DNA of 64,000 nucleotides from Poa pratensis. Lineage: Eukaryota; Streptophyta; Magnoliopsida; Poales; Poaceae. Positions 10,850-21,689 of this stretch are shown here, one piece after another (position 1 is the first letter of the stretch; every line of letters begins with the position of its first letter). The notes beneath the pieces were generated by a model. It worked only from the letters and a program-made list of their open reading frames with translations, was not told the DNA's origin and searched no databases. Made by a program: the position numbers and the translations under genes. Where the stretch lies: the NCBI GenBank assembly GCA_947311845.1, contig CAMZMU010000107.1:38362588-38426587 (forward strand), written 5' to 3'.

Positions 10850-12583
10850 TGATGGCCCTTCACGTAGTTACCTGCGTGAAAAGTAAATGGGTTAGGTTGA
10901 GACTCCAAGTGTAGAGTGTGTAGTATATGGAAGACGGTTTTCCCCACGAGGGTGACTCGAGGGTTTAATATCGAACTCTCGGGGAATCAGTAGTGAAAGA
11001 TTTATCTTCCTATCCTTCTCTTGGTTACCTACAAAACAAAGTAAATGTTTTGGTCCTCAACCTCACCTAGTGGTTGTCAAGCACAAGGTGTGAGAATAAT
11101 ATGAAAATAATATGCAATGCAAACAAGAAATAAATATGATGTGGTGGTAAATAAATATGCAAGGGTGGTGGAAACAATGATAAATTATATTTTTGGGTTT
11201 TATATGATGTATGCAAGATGTAAAAGTGTTTTTTGTATTTTCGGATTTTTAAATGGCAGAAAATGTAAAAGTGGTAAAAGTGGTTGGAAAGGTGTTTCTT
11301 ATGATTAAAAATGGACCGGGGTTCATGGTTTCACAAATGCACTCTCACTTTAATAAAGTGGTAGACAATGGAACACTAGAGTTGACATATGAGATTGCAA
11401 CATACAAGTTTTATGACAAGTTACTAGTTATATGGGCATCACGTCCTAACATAGAGACCTTTTGTTTATTAGTCTCTCTTATACTCCACCAAGATACGAA
11501 CTAAATCATAACACCTCAGTAATTAAGATAAATCAGAGCATAGCATTAAGTCTTTTGACATGAAGTTAAAATAAGAACCTAGTCATGGAGAAGTGGCAAT
11601 GGTCACACACAACCCCTGTAGCAAGGTATTTTTCTTTATCCTAGTGAGGCAACAAAGTAATGTGAAACACCCAAGTGGATCGCGATATTTCAGTGGTCAG
11701 CTTACCGCACTAGCCACCCCCCGTTACTCCAACTAATGCACACATCACCCCACACACGCTCTCATAAACATGCTTGATCAAAACAAGTGCACACGAACGG
11801 GGTACATAATATGCATCTACTTTCATAACTGAAACAAAACTATTGCAATCTCAAACATATATTAACTCATAAAAGATCCACCACATAGGTATTACATAGA
11901 TGACCGTAATCATGTTCAGCAGCTCATACGGTACTAATTAGTGAAGCTCAAAGAGAGGAGAGATACATAAGTTATTTCCACAAACCCATAGTCCAGGGGT
12001 GGACTAGTCCCTCTTCATCACAGAGACGGTGGAGAAGTCGTTGGAGAAGATGGAGACCACGCCGGCAGCGCCCCGCCGAAGTTTCCCCCCTCAAATCTGC
12101 AGCTCCAGGTCTCTGTTTCGGTGTTTCTGTGTTTTGGCGGCGCTCCTTTCCGAAGGGCGTCGGGGACTACTTTTATAGTCGGTTTTAGGTCAAGACGGAG
12201 TCGGTGGAGGAAAAATCGACGGCAACGGAGCTCCGAGGCCCGAGATGGTGGGTCCCACGTGACCAGGGAATCTGGCCGCGTGGGCCACCATTTTGGCCCA
12301 CGGGCCTCCGCTTGTTCGCTTCCTTCGCTCCCAAGTCTTCTTCCTTCCAAAAAATGATGTTCGTAAAATATTAGGTCATTTGGACATCGTTTGGGTCCCT
12401 GAAACATCTAAATATAGAAAATAGGGTTTTCTGCCTCCGCAGGGTTAATTCCATAAAAATAGGAAATCAATAAAATATTCCCAAAATGATGATAAAACAT
12501 TGATATAACCCTTATATGATGCAAATATGATTGGAATACAAGTAATATAATGCAAAGTTCATGTATGCATTTTACATGCATCA
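10850..12583 (-). repeat. 5' LTR of Gypsy B
   Basis: The edge next to the primer site is clear (minus strand ends CCATCA). The outer edge is placed at 12583 because the minus strand there starts TGATGC, giving inverted TGATG/CATCA termini; it could be off by tens of bases. Within it a minus-strand TATA box (ACTATAAAAG, near 12170-12180) is followed by a GC-rich leader, a normal LTR promoter layout. Confidence 0.55.
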
Positions 12584-12700
12584 AACATTGATGGGTATAG
12601 ACTTGTCGGATGAACCTCATGTCTTTGTTTGGAATCTTATGACATCTAGTTCTTTTATTGTCAAGTCTATGTATTAGGACTATACTCCGAAATCCATATC

Positions 12701-13056
12701 GGGTCATGGATGCGGATCCACCCACTGTTCAAAAAACAATGTTCAATTGTCAAAAAATTCAAAATAAAAATTTGGGTCATAGTTCAAGACATTTCATGGT
12801 AGCGCAAAACAGTTTCGCGAAGAAAATACATTTTCTGTGACCTGTGCAAAAAAGACAAATCTGAACGCTCCAAAATGATTTTGTACGAGACATGTTTTTT
12901 GTCTTCTTTGCATAAGTCACACTGTTTTTTCTCCACACAGTTTTTGTGTAACACAAAATATCCTGCTGTATATGCTAATTTTTTTTTCGAATTTTTTGAC
13001 ATTTCAAAAAAAAAAGTTTTACATAACGGGTACATCTGCACCCATGACCCAAAACG
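12701..13056. mobile_element. MITE-like element with GGGTCATGG termini
   Basis: Terminal inverted repeats GGGTCATGGATGCGGATC (left) and, on the opposite strand at the right, GGGTCATGGGTGCAGATG face inward. CCATATC flanks both ends (12694-12700 and 13057-13063) if six extra bases are included at the right end. The interior is AT-rich with long A and T runs and no convincing frame. Target duplication length (7 bp) and offset termini leave the superfamily open; Mutator-like is possible. Confidence 0.5.
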
Positions 13057-13063
13057 CCATATC

Positions 13064-13877
13064 CGACTAGACTCGTTTTTATTATTACATCTGGTTTGAT
13101 CGGTGAGGATCGTTTGGTCCAGGAGCTCCGTAAGGGTGACCCAATGGGTGTACCCCTGCCTGTTCCAGGGTTCACTGTAGGCGAATATTACTAGCCACCT
13201 CATGTCGACATTGATAGATTGGTTATCACAGATAGCCAAGATAAGAGGAAATCAATCTTTGTAGGGCCCCATCAATTTGGTCAACTCATGCTTGGCGCCA
13301 AGTTTGAACAAGTGCTTGATTGTATGCAGGCTATTCCAGAGTTGCGAGCCCCGATGCGCTCGAACTCGCAAAGACATCGTCATCCACCAGATACTTAGCA
13401 TGTATAATAGTGATTGTCCATAGCGCCTTTTGTGTAAAGTTAGTTGTGTATGTATTACAAGATGCAGGGAACGAGGAAAGTATAATCGTCTGAGTGAAAA
13501 ATCTTCAGCTCAACAAAGCCACGTCTTATGAGCGTTTAAGTTTATTGACACAACTAAAGTACACACATAATATAAATGAGAGTACATGTATAGATAACAA
13601 CGAGACTAAGCTTGCACATAGGATATGTACATCACCGGTAGCAAGCATAGCCCGTTCTTCCAAATGTCTAACTTCTTGTGCGACCGAACGGTTCATCCCA
13701 AAGGTGCCCGTCTAATTCACCATCCTGACTGAACTTCGAGCACCTACAAGATCAACCGAACAAATTGCACATATGTACTTAGTCTTTTATTAATCAAAGA
13801 ACTAGGTTACTTAGGAGATTTTTGTACCTTTTGCATATGCATATATGCATATGCATATGCATTGCTTCTGGTATCCA
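13064..13877. other. Low-copy sequence downstream of the NLR-like gene
   Basis: No gene or repeat I can support was seen. A palindromic CATATG/ATATGC microsatellite lies at 13832-13862, close to the 3' end of the NLR-like gene, and may sit in its 3' untranslated region. Confidence 0.4.
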
Positions 13878-14203
13878 TTATTTTGGGCCGCCGGTCCTTG
13901 TTGATCTGTTTCCGTGGCCAGCTTTCCCATGTTCCTTGTGATCCATGGCTGGGGCAGTGCTGGTAGTTGCAGGCGGTAATGCTAGGGGTGTCACCGTGCG
14001 AATAGTTGGTTTATCAGCTAGGATTAGATCTGAATGGTTTTCTACTTTAGGCTCAAGTGGTTGCGGCAACAACAAGCTTGTTCCATTGGCTGCACTTGTA
14101 TTGCCGGTTCCCCCATCTTCGTCGGCAGTAGGTTGCTCGTTGACCATGTCGAACACTTTGCTATCGCTTTCTTGTCCTTCGTCTTTTCCTTCGCCTTCCC
14201 CTT
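13878..14203 (-). CDS. NLR-like gene exon 5 and stop
   Basis: Acceptor ATAG at 14205-14204 keeps phase with exon 4. Encodes an acidic start (GEGEGKDEGQESDS), FDMVNEQPTADEDGG, a Pro/Thr/Ala-rich middle (TPLALPPATTSTAPA) and a basic His/Lys/Arg end, with TAA at 13880-13878. No known domain, no membrane segment. Confidence 0.55.
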
Positions 14204-14282
14204 CTATGGAACAAAGTGCTACTCAGATTTAGAGAGCCTTTATGACTGCTTACCCTCGTCGGTCTCTTTAGAGAACGCGTAC

Positions 14283-14438
14283 CTGATTGTGGTTCATTGA
14301 CATCACTATGGACAAACTTCTTGATCTCGCCGGCATCTTCTGCGTCTTCCTTGGTAGGTGGCTCATCTTGTCCTCTCACACCTCCCGCTCTATCTTGTCT
14401 CTCTTCTTTTATTTCTACAAAATCATGCACTCTTGATA
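14283..14438 (-). CDS. NLR-like gene exon 4
   Basis: A short exon (156 bases) encoding SRVHDFVEIKEERQDRAG, PPTKEDAEDAGEIKKF and a few more charged residues. The acceptor used is the AAGAAG at 14445-14439, because it keeps phase with exon 3; the nearer TATAG would not. The donor is CAG/GTACGC (14282-14281). No recognisable domain. Confidence 0.5.
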
Positions 14439-14491
14439 CTTCTTTCTATAATTTATGGAGACTTGTACAATTCACATGGGGCGCTATATGG

Positions 14492-14833
14492 GTATTTTTA
14501 ACCAAATCTGGCCGTTTTCTCGAACTAACGACGCAAATGGCCGCTTGGCAAAACTATTTCCAAATCTGGCCCCTCGGGTCGGCGCCAAAGACAACGGCGC
14601 CGACGTTGTGCAGTTCGGCGCCAGGCCAAATCGTCGCCGAAGCCGGGTCGGCGCCAATGGCAATGGCGCCGACCTCTTTGGCCGGTCTAGTGCTAGTTTT
14701 GGTTGGCGCCGACCTGCACGATGTCGGCTCCATCTGCGTTGGCGCCGACCCGAGGGCCAGATTTGGAATTAGTTCTCAGGAAGGGCCAGATACGCTGTTA
14801 GTTCAAGAAAACGGCCAGATTTGGTTAAAATAC
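14492..14833. mobile_element. Mutator-like MITE with GGCGCC dyads, in intron 3 of the NLR-like gene
   Basis: A 9-bp target duplication GCTATATGG (14483-14491 and 14834-14842) flanks inverted termini starting GTATTTTTAACCAAATCTGG and continuing about 40 bp (GCCGTTTTCTYGAACTAAC). The 9-bp duplication is the Mutator signature. Length 342 bp. The GC-rich interior contains three 25-bp dyads of form TCGGCGCC-N9-GGCGCCGA: 14579-14603, 14648-14672 and, with one arm mismatch, 14724-14748. A looser fourth (10-nt centre) is at 14615-14640. No transposase. Confidence 0.88.
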
Positions 14834-15051
14834 GCTATATGGGGTTGAATATTAAAAATGTGACAGCCTCCATTATCATAAGGTGTTTTAGATATTTTAG
14901 TGTGGATTAATATAGACCAAAATGAGTAGCCTACACACTGCAATGCGTTTACATACACGCGTTTGAGGGAAAAGCTAAAAAATCTTATAATTATGAACGA
15001 AGGGAGTATAATGTTTCATATATATGGGAAGATGGCAAGTTAGCAATATAC

Positions 15052-15414
15052 CACTTATTTTGTTTGTATCTGTCTGATCGATGACGGCTCGGCTTGCCGG
15101 AGCCATGGTTTGATCAACAACAAGTGTAGGGGATGCTCGCTTCTCCATATCATCCTTCTTCTGTTCCTTCTCATCCCTCTCTTGCATCTTATTCTCATCT
15201 ACGGTAGACTCGTGCTTTATTGAATCTTCACTGATGTCATTGTTTTCTTCGTTTATTGCCTTCTTCATGTGCTCTTTCTCTTCCTTAATAGTCTCATGGT
15301 ACTTATCTCCACCGTCACCTTCCTTTCTCTCACCAGTATTTCCTTTATCTTCCTCTGCAGGTTCCTCGTTTTCTCCTTCGGTGCCTTTGAGGCTGCTTTG
15401 CCCCCCTTTGACAT
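15052..15414 (-). CDS. NLR-like gene exon 3: acidic Lys/Glu-rich tail
   Basis: Starts after TTATAG (acceptor at 15416-15415) and ends at GTATAT (donor 15051-15050), phase 1 at both ends. It encodes about 121 residues rich in Glu, Lys, Asp and Gln (EGENEEPAEEDKGNTGERKEG, KEEKEHMKKAINEENND, DEKEQKKDDMEKR). The segment is probably disordered or coiled coil. No LRR or catalytic motif. It continues the charged tail begun at the end of exon 2; function unknown. Confidence 0.6.
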
Positions 15415-15510
15415 CTATAAATGAGATGTAATGGGATTTTCTCATAATGTTTTGATACATTTACGATTCCCATGCAATATATATGGACTTCGGTGCTTTT
15501 CATAGTAGTA

Positions 15511-15785
15511 CTAACTCCGTTTTCAAATAAGTCGTATATTGTTAATCAAAAGTCAACATATTGTAATTTTGACCACTATTATAGATAAAAGTATGAACAT
15601 TTATTATTTAATAGTTTGAATCAATATACTATGAAAATATGTTCATTGATGTGTCTACTGATATTAATTTGGAGTTCTAAATGTTTACAATTTGATCTAT
15701 ATGATGATTTGTCAAAGTCTACCTCAAACTTACTATGTTGAATTTTAACTTAATTTATACGCCTTATTTTGGAAAATAGAGGGAG
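15511..15785. mobile_element. Stowaway-like MITE, in intron 2 of the NLR-like gene
   Basis: TA target duplications (15509-15510 and 15786-15787). The right end reads, on the opposite strand, CTCCCTCTATTTTCCAAAAT, the typical Stowaway terminus; the left end (CTAACTCCGTTTTCAAATAA) is a diverged match. 275 bp, AT-rich, no frame. Confidence 0.75.
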
Positions 15786-15829
15786 TAGAAACTAGCCAAC
15801 TAGCAAGGCAAAACACATTTTAAACGAAC

Positions 15830-17102
15830 CTGTTTGCCCTTTGCCGTCATCGCCTTTTTGGGTCTTGCCTGCAGCGCCGGTAGCAGCTTCTGCTTTTGGG
15901 GCATGCTGTGGTGTACTCGTAAGAGCAGCTTCTTCTTCCTTGGGATCCTTCACCCACACCCCATTCTCATCGATGGTGGACTCTGGTATTTCCATCCTCT
16001 TCTTAATTGGAGTGAGCTCTTGTCCCTCCTTCTTCTTCACCTTGTCATCACCCTTGCCCTTGGTTTGATTCCTCATCACCTTTAGGTCCTTATCCACAAC
16101 CTCCACACACTTAATGCGGTTCATATTTCCCTTCAACTTAGGCAGCAGTTTATTCGTCCAGTTCAGCCTGAAATTGTTGAGGTACCTCAGGCGCACGGTC
16201 TCGATCTGGTTATCGATGGGAATGTCGAGTTTCTCCACCTCCCCGCCTCTCACGTAGAGCTTCTTGAGATTCCTCTGACCATTGAGCCACCTCTCCAGCG
16301 GCAGCTCGCGTTCCGGGTAGCACCGTACGTCCAGCTTCTCGAGCTCCCGCGGAAGCACGAGGCTGGTCCACCTCTCGAGCAGGTTCTCTAGCTTTTTCGT
16401 CTTGCTATCGTCGTCCAGCAGTACGCTCGGCCGCTCGCCCCACGTCACCGTCAGCGACACGAGGCCGGCGAGGTTTCTGAGCTCCGCCATCTCGCCGTTG
16501 TCCACGTCGGCGTCGGTGGTGACGTTGACGTTGAGCTTGCGGAGCTTCTTTAGCTTTGCGAGGTGTTTCAGCCTGCAAGCGTCGCGCCGCCGCTTCCCGA
16601 CGCCGAATATGAAGCCCTTGAACACCCGTAGCTCCGACAGGGCGCTGACCCCCCGGCCAATGTGCTCCAGCATATAGCACTCGGTGAGGTCTAGGTGGGT
16701 TAGCCCCTTGAGTTTCTGCACGGTCGCCGACGGCACGCTTACCAGGTTCTGGCACCCTCGCGCGTCCAGGATGGCCAGCCGCCGGAGCCGTCGGACCTCC
16801 ATCGGGAGCTCAGTCAGCCGGGACAGGCCGCGAAGACTGAGGTAACGGAGGTTCTTAAGCTTTCCGATGGCGCCCAGAGACTCCAGAGCCTCTACTTCCA
16901 TGTATGTCTTATCGTCGGAGTTCCCCCACCTGCCGAGCTGCAGCACCTCCAGCTGGTCGGCGAGCTTGATGAGAAGGGTCTTCGGGAGCCGGTACACGTG
17001 CGCGCTGATGTTGAGGATGACTTTCTTGTTTCGATTGATAAATAGTATTGCAGACTGGTCGGCGAGCATCTCAGCAGCGAGTCTGTTCTTATCTTTTTGA
17101 TC
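15830..17102 (-). CDS. NLR-like gene exon 2: leucine-rich repeat region
   Basis: Acceptor AG at 17104-17103, donor GT at 15829-15828. The exon encodes DQKDKNRLAAEMLADQS, a basic/hydrophobic link, then repeated L-x-x-L-x-x-L units: LRYLSLRGLSRLTELP, LAILDARGCQNLVSVP, LTHLDLTECYMLEHI and further degenerate repeats (RELEKLDVRCYPERELP). This is the ligand or effector-sensing solenoid in NLR proteins. After the last LRR the protein becomes charged and low-complexity (about 90 residues, KGKGDDKVKKKEGQE). The exon is GC-rich with strong third-position GC, typical of grass NLRs. No internal stop. Confidence 0.8.
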
Positions 17103-17357
17103 CTACGGAATATCGCGAGAGAATAAATTTTAATATGCTTTAGCAAATCAAGGACTAACAAGAACAATAAATTCAAAACACAAGAGCTCAGCTACAACAG
17201 TACGTACATCGCACCGGGAACTACTTTTATGAAACAAAAACATCATAGTACACACCATTTCGAAAAAAAAACTACACATTGCACTGTACTTTTTTGGGAC
17301 ACTAGAAAACTTAAAAAAAATCAAATTTGTCAACCAAAATAGTGAGTTTAAAACTAA

Positions 17358-17621
17358 GGCTGGGTTTGGTATCAAATATTTTGAAGTATTTCAATAATAC
17401 CACAGTTTCTCAAAACACCAATTTTCAAATACTTTGATGTCTTTGGCAGTGACTAAATACTTTAGTATTAAACTATTAATATTTTAGTATCTCTCAAAAC
17501 GTGCTACTATTGAAGTATTGGGAATACAATTCTTGACCTCCTTTTATGAAAGTGAAGTATTACCATGCCAGGGACATAAATATTTTGGTATTAGAATACA
17601 TCAGTTTTAAAAACCCAGAGC
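17358..17621. mobile_element. Tourist-like (PIF/Harbinger) MITE, in intron 1 of the NLR-like gene
   Basis: TAA duplicated on both sides (17355-17357 and 17622-17624) with inverted ends GGCTGGGTTT and GCTCTGGGTTT. 264 bp, AT-rich with repeated ATACTTTAGTATT-like palindromes inside. Confidence 0.65.
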
Positions 17622-17849
17622 TAATGGTTTGACTCACTGCCGCTTCTTAGAAACTAATTCAAAATCTAGTTGCCTAATAATTCCAAAATGTATACTACTA
17701 TAAACATCAACACCAACTTGATGATCCTAAGGAGTATTTGGTTATGGACGTATTTAATTAATATGTTGAGCAATTATATCTACAAAAATACAATATTTTA
17801 AGAGGTAATCCTAAGGTGTAGCTTGATGATCCACCTATAGATCATAGCA

Positions 17850-18830
17850 CCTCTATTGGTTGACGGTTAAACTATTATTTATGCCAATTAATATAGATCA
17901 TAGAACCTCTTCTGGTTGTGGTATTGGCACGAGGGCATGGTTGTCGGGCAGCATTAGGGTTCCGGCATGCAGATCGAGCCATGGGTGGTTTGAAGCGATG
18001 ATTGACTCGCTGAGCTATGTGGCTGGTTGCATCGTATGGGCCGCATGGCAGTAGCTGCTTAGATCCGATGGCGGGAGTAGGAGATCAAGAGTAGGGGCGG
18101 CGACTGCAGTCGTCTGTGGTCATATGGACGACGAGGTAGCTAAATCTTTAGATGGCGATGACATTTGGCTCCATGGTAGTTCTGAGGTCGACAACCGTAT
18201 GTGACCCCCTCCTTGGATAGCTAAGCTTTTGAGACCGGCGGCGGTATGGTGACATCCTCTCCCCCTCCAAATCAGATGTGATCTAGCTTGACAGGTACAA
18301 CGCCAGGACTCTCAAGCTGAGTTGTCACACCAAACATGTTTTTTTCTCTCAACCGGAGGGCATCCCATTCTCGCCACAGAAGGTCGATCAAAGGTGGCGC
18401 AACATTAACTGTAAGCGTTGCGATATGGGTCGTCTCCTTCTACCGGCATGCCCTCCGATGGTATCTGGCTAGCTAGATATCGTTAGCTCGTATACAAATA
18501 ATAAAGGAAATCAATGGTTAAAAGCAATGTGACATGTTTGCGGCATGCTGGTGGCTCGAGATTCAGTTTTGGGATGAAAAATCTGAGATCGGCCTATAGT
18601 TGGACTCTTCATCATGGGCTTTCACCCAACCCTTCTTGATTCTTGAATGCTTTCCCTATGAATTGTGTACCTTTTGTTTTTCTCACTTTTTGTAAGATTT
18701 TTGGTAGTGTATGGAGTTATTGTCGCGAGATAGACGCCATCAAGTTTTTTCTTTTTGATTTACTTGATATTGTATTCTTGTGATTTTGAATAATGAATAA
18801 AATATGGTTGTGCACATTGGTTGGAGGCCG
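17850..18830 (+). mobile_element. Possible LINE 3'-end remnant in intron 1 of the NLR-like gene
   Basis: A moderately GC-rich stretch without open frames. It ends in AATGAATAAAATATGGTTGTGCAC followed by GGAGGCCGGTCTTCC, which resembles the tail of Triticeae LINEs as I remember them. No target duplication was found. Weak call. Confidence 0.3.
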
Positions 18831-19819
18831 GTCTTCCACCTTTGTTAATTTTTTTATTTATGTTCATTACTCAGTTTATGCTAATGCGAAAATACTAACC
18901 ATGATTTCGACATTCATAAATCTGGCTTTCTCTAGTGCTACTCGATAGCCTAACCATGCATTGTTGCAATCTGTGTTCATATCTACGAGTGATTTAAAAC
19001 AAGATCCCACGCGGGGTTGACAAAAGAAAATACTACTTTTCTTACTAGGAAAGTAAAACATGAAATTTTAATCTGTTTTGTACTCTCTCCGTTGCTTGAA
19101 CTAAAACCAGGCTACTTAATTGGAACGTACATATAGTTATCATATGATAAATAGAGTGCCAATACCATGGTACCTTCATAAGTCATATTTGTAACTACCA
19201 AGTCGAATAAAAAGTCATCCAAACATACCAACATGTGTCTAGTTTTTAAGTTCTCATCAAAATAAAGCAAACATTCAATACAAATGGTAAACTGGATTCA
19301 TGGTTTGAGAGCTAAGGCATTCTCAAGTTTGAATTTAGAAATAATTTTGACGGCCTAATCATTTTTGTCTATTATTAGTACATAAATGCAATTACAACCC
19401 ACACATTTGTTTTTAGTTAGAGATGTCAGCTGTATTTCTAATGTACATACGGTAGGCACAAGCCATGTTCCTTTGGCATTTCTGAGCCGACCGCTAAAAC
19501 TGAAACCTCACGTATGGGACTGACTGGAGCGTTAGTTGAAAAGTCTCATGTTTCAGTCATTTGGTTCCTCCTATAGAAAAGTAAAGTGTAATTGCGTAAA
19601 ACAAATTGTGTAGTTGCTTAAAAACAGTGACTACAACAAATGCAAAACAAGATAAGTGATTAAGGCTTTAGAAAAACGGCTGAAACAACACAAAAAAAGT
19701 GAATCAAACTTGTAAAAATTCAGACATCTGAACTTTTGCAGTTCCGTTTGCTATTTCTGGTCAGATTGAGCTATCGTGCGTTTCGTTGCCGCGGCATGTT
19801 AGGACAGGAAGGAACTAAC

Positions 19820-21489
19820 CTGTGATGGGGCCCCAGCTTCGACTGTGCCGCCAGGAGGTACATTTGTTGGATTGGGCTTGATCCGGGCCTGCGAGTCATC
19901 GTCGTCGCCCAGCTTCTGCATCTGCTCACGGTTGCCCGGCGTGAGGCAGAGGATTTGGGACTTGGGCTGAACCTCGGCCGGGTAACCGAGGTCATCCAGG
20001 TCAGCCAAGTCCTTCTCCCTCGCCATACGCTTCACCATCCAGTGCACCAGCGGGTTCACCGGCAACCGTGGATCACCCCGCAGCAATTCTTGATCGGCTC
20101 GAGGAAGCCGCGGCCGGAGAGTTTCGAGAAGATTTCTTCTGCCTTACCGACGCCCTTCTCCGGTGGAAGTTGGAACCGCGTAGACCACCAGTATGTCACG
20201 GCCTGCTTTTTCACCTTCGAGCCGAGCGGGAAGACGGAGAAGGTGAGGAGGCACTGCTGCTGCTGCTGCTTGTCGTCGAGGCGCTTCTCGAAGGACCCGA
20301 ACTCGGCCTCCAACATTCTCATGCAAGCATCCTCGAGGATTCCCTCCAGACGCTCCTCCCCCCATTTCTCCCAACGAGGGTTTGGTATTTCCCCCGGGGA
20401 CGGGCCCTCCTGCGCTGGGGTCGACGTGCTCTGATCCATTTTGTCGTCCTGCTTCGACTTCGTCTCCGCCTCCTCCGGCGTTGACGTCGATGGCTTGGTC
20501 TCTGCCAATTTCTCCTTCTCCGCCGCCACCTCTTCCTCGGGTTTCTCAACATTTTCCGGGGAGCGGTGCCGGCGGTACCACGACATGGTGTTCTTCACGA
20601 GCCTGCACACATTTTGAAGCTTTCTTTTCATCGGAGAGGGGTTGGCGTCAGCTTCCCTTACAACGTCGCCTTCGGGGGGCAGGACACTCTCCGTGCCCTG
20701 CAGGCTCTTGCGGCGCTTGGTTTGGTGCGGTTTCTTGGACGGCCCCTCCTTCCATCCCGACGCGGATATTGACGCATCCGCTTCATTGCGATGCCGCTTG
20801 CCTTCGTCCTTCTCTGTCTCCGATTTGTGAGGAACGTCGCCGGCACCGTCGTCTTCCATCGGCGCCGGAGGAGATATCCTCGGGTGCTTTATCAGCTGGT
20901 CCTGCTTGCCAAGGCGCAGGCTGAAGAGGGAGAGAAGGAACAGTACCGGCGACCGGACGCGGGGCCAGCGACTTGTGCCCGGCTTCTTCTCCTCTGTTTG
21001 GCGCCCATTTTCCATGGCAGAGTCTTTCGACTCGTTCCCGTCTTTGGCGGCAGCGTCGCCTTGCTCCTGCGGAAGATGTGCAGGGAGGTTGTTCTCCACA
21101 CCGACGGCCACCGTCTTCTCCTGCGACGGCGTCGGTGTTAGCTGAGACGTGCCAGCCGCCTCTCCCATTCCAGTCTGCCGCTGTGTCGGCGGGCTGGCAG
21201 GGCCTGATGCCCCGGTCGCAATTGTTTGACTTTGCGGCGGCGGAGTGGGTGTTGAGCCCGGCGTGCCTGGGTCGGCCGTGTCTGTTTGCAATGCTGGAAG
21301 GGTTGTCGCGTCACCGACGGCCAAGTCAGTTTTTTCTGGCGGTGGAGGTGGTGCTGTCGGGCCGCCTGCCGCCTCCACGCCGGGCTCGGCCATTGCCAAG
21401 GTCGCAGGTGGAGGGGTTGAGCCCGGCGAGCCTGGGTCGGCCAAGTCTGTTTGCAAGAGTGGAGGGGTAGTCGCGTCACCGACTGCCAT
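19820..21489 (-). CDS. NLR-like gene exon 1: Pro-rich repeats, basic/acidic linker, winged-helix-like end
   Basis: Start at 21489 chosen because it is the first ATG after a minus-strand TATATATAA (21631-21623). The open frame continues upstream to 21678, but that part would overlap the TATA box. The N-terminus holds imperfect repeats of about 55-60 residues (AVGDATT, LQTD, ADPG, PGSTP, AEPG, EAAGGPTA). The middle is rich in Lys/Glu/Ser with short basic clusters (KKPHQTKRRK). The C-terminal third carries EDACMRMLEAEFGSFEKRL, a Gln run and CLLTFSVFPLGSKVKKQAVTYWW, matching the NLR ARC2 region. The frame stops at a TGA (20055-20053) after VIHGCR and resumes one base over with LPVNPLVHWMVKRMA, ending SQ at the donor (exon end 19820). 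Confidence 0.65.
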
Positions 21490-21622
21490 GTCAAATTTTT
21501 GTGGCGGTGGAGTTAGAGCTGTTGGGCCGCCGGCCGCCTCCGCGCCGGGCTCGGCCGTTGCAGAACGACGCGGCGCAAGAATTACGCAACGAGCTGCACG
21601 GGGAAGTCGAGCTATGTCTACA

Positions 21623-21631
21623 TTATATATA
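21623..21631 (-). promoter_or_regulatory. TATA box of the NLR-like gene
   Basis: TATATATAA on the minus strand, about 135 bases before the first in-frame ATG (21489). No other ATG lies between the expected transcription start (about 21600) and 21489. Confidence 0.5.
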
Positions 21632-21689
21632 CCCGATGGCTCTGAGCTCTGCTTTGGTTGGAATTTTATGGCTTGCACCTGACATGTAT

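Larger units (their letters stand above)
7770..12583 (-). mobile_element. Gypsy-type LTR retrotransposon B (minus strand), 3' end not present
   Basis: Read on the minus strand from 12583 down: 5' LTR (12583-10850), tRNA-Asp primer site (10838-10821), gag (from 10588), a protease-like segment (to 9379), the GCGCTTTACGGGAGGCAACC block typical of the end of the coding part, then non-coding 3' internal sequence down to 7770, where the Gypsy A LTR begins. No 3' LTR is seen, so A most likely inserted into B. The rest of B would then lie left of the window. No reverse transcriptase or integrase is seen, so this looks like a gag-protease-only derivative. Confidence 0.75.
13878..21489 (-). pseudogene. 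NLR-derived gene (winged-helix-like + LRR, no NB-ARC), five exons, one frameshift
   Basis: Minus-strand exons: 21489-19820, 17102-15830, 15414-15052, 14438-14283 and 14203-13878. All have GT/AG borders, and frame is kept across every junction. The summed length is 3788 bases, one short of a multiple of three. That missing base sits in exon 1 near 20055 (GTTGCCGGTGAACCC; a third G after CC would restore the frame). Plant NLRs recognise pathogen effectors inside the cell. Here the P-loop/NB-ARC part is absent, while the end of the ARC2 winged helix (CLLTFSVFP, KKQAVTYWW) and about 12-15 leucine-rich repeats remain. The domain plan resembles Triticeae genes annotated as RPP13-like protein 4. The protein, if the frame is intact, is about 1262 residues, with a Pro-rich start and a Lys/Glu-rich end. 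The gap could also be an assembly error. Confidence 0.7.

Noticed and set aside
14970..15015. Another Stowaway element ending GAAGGGAGTATAATG
   Set aside because: Only one terminus is visible; no partner end or TA-bounded inverted copy nearby, so it is at most a fragment.
19080..19115. Stowaway left end TACTCTCTCCGTTGCTTG
   Set aside because: No matching right end was found within the following kilobase.
19799..21682. Many long open frames on both strands over NLR exon 1 (for example plus 19955-20434, 20382-20924, 20973-21470)
   Set aside because: They are shadows of a GC-rich exon; only the minus frame has domain motifs, splice borders and phase continuity.
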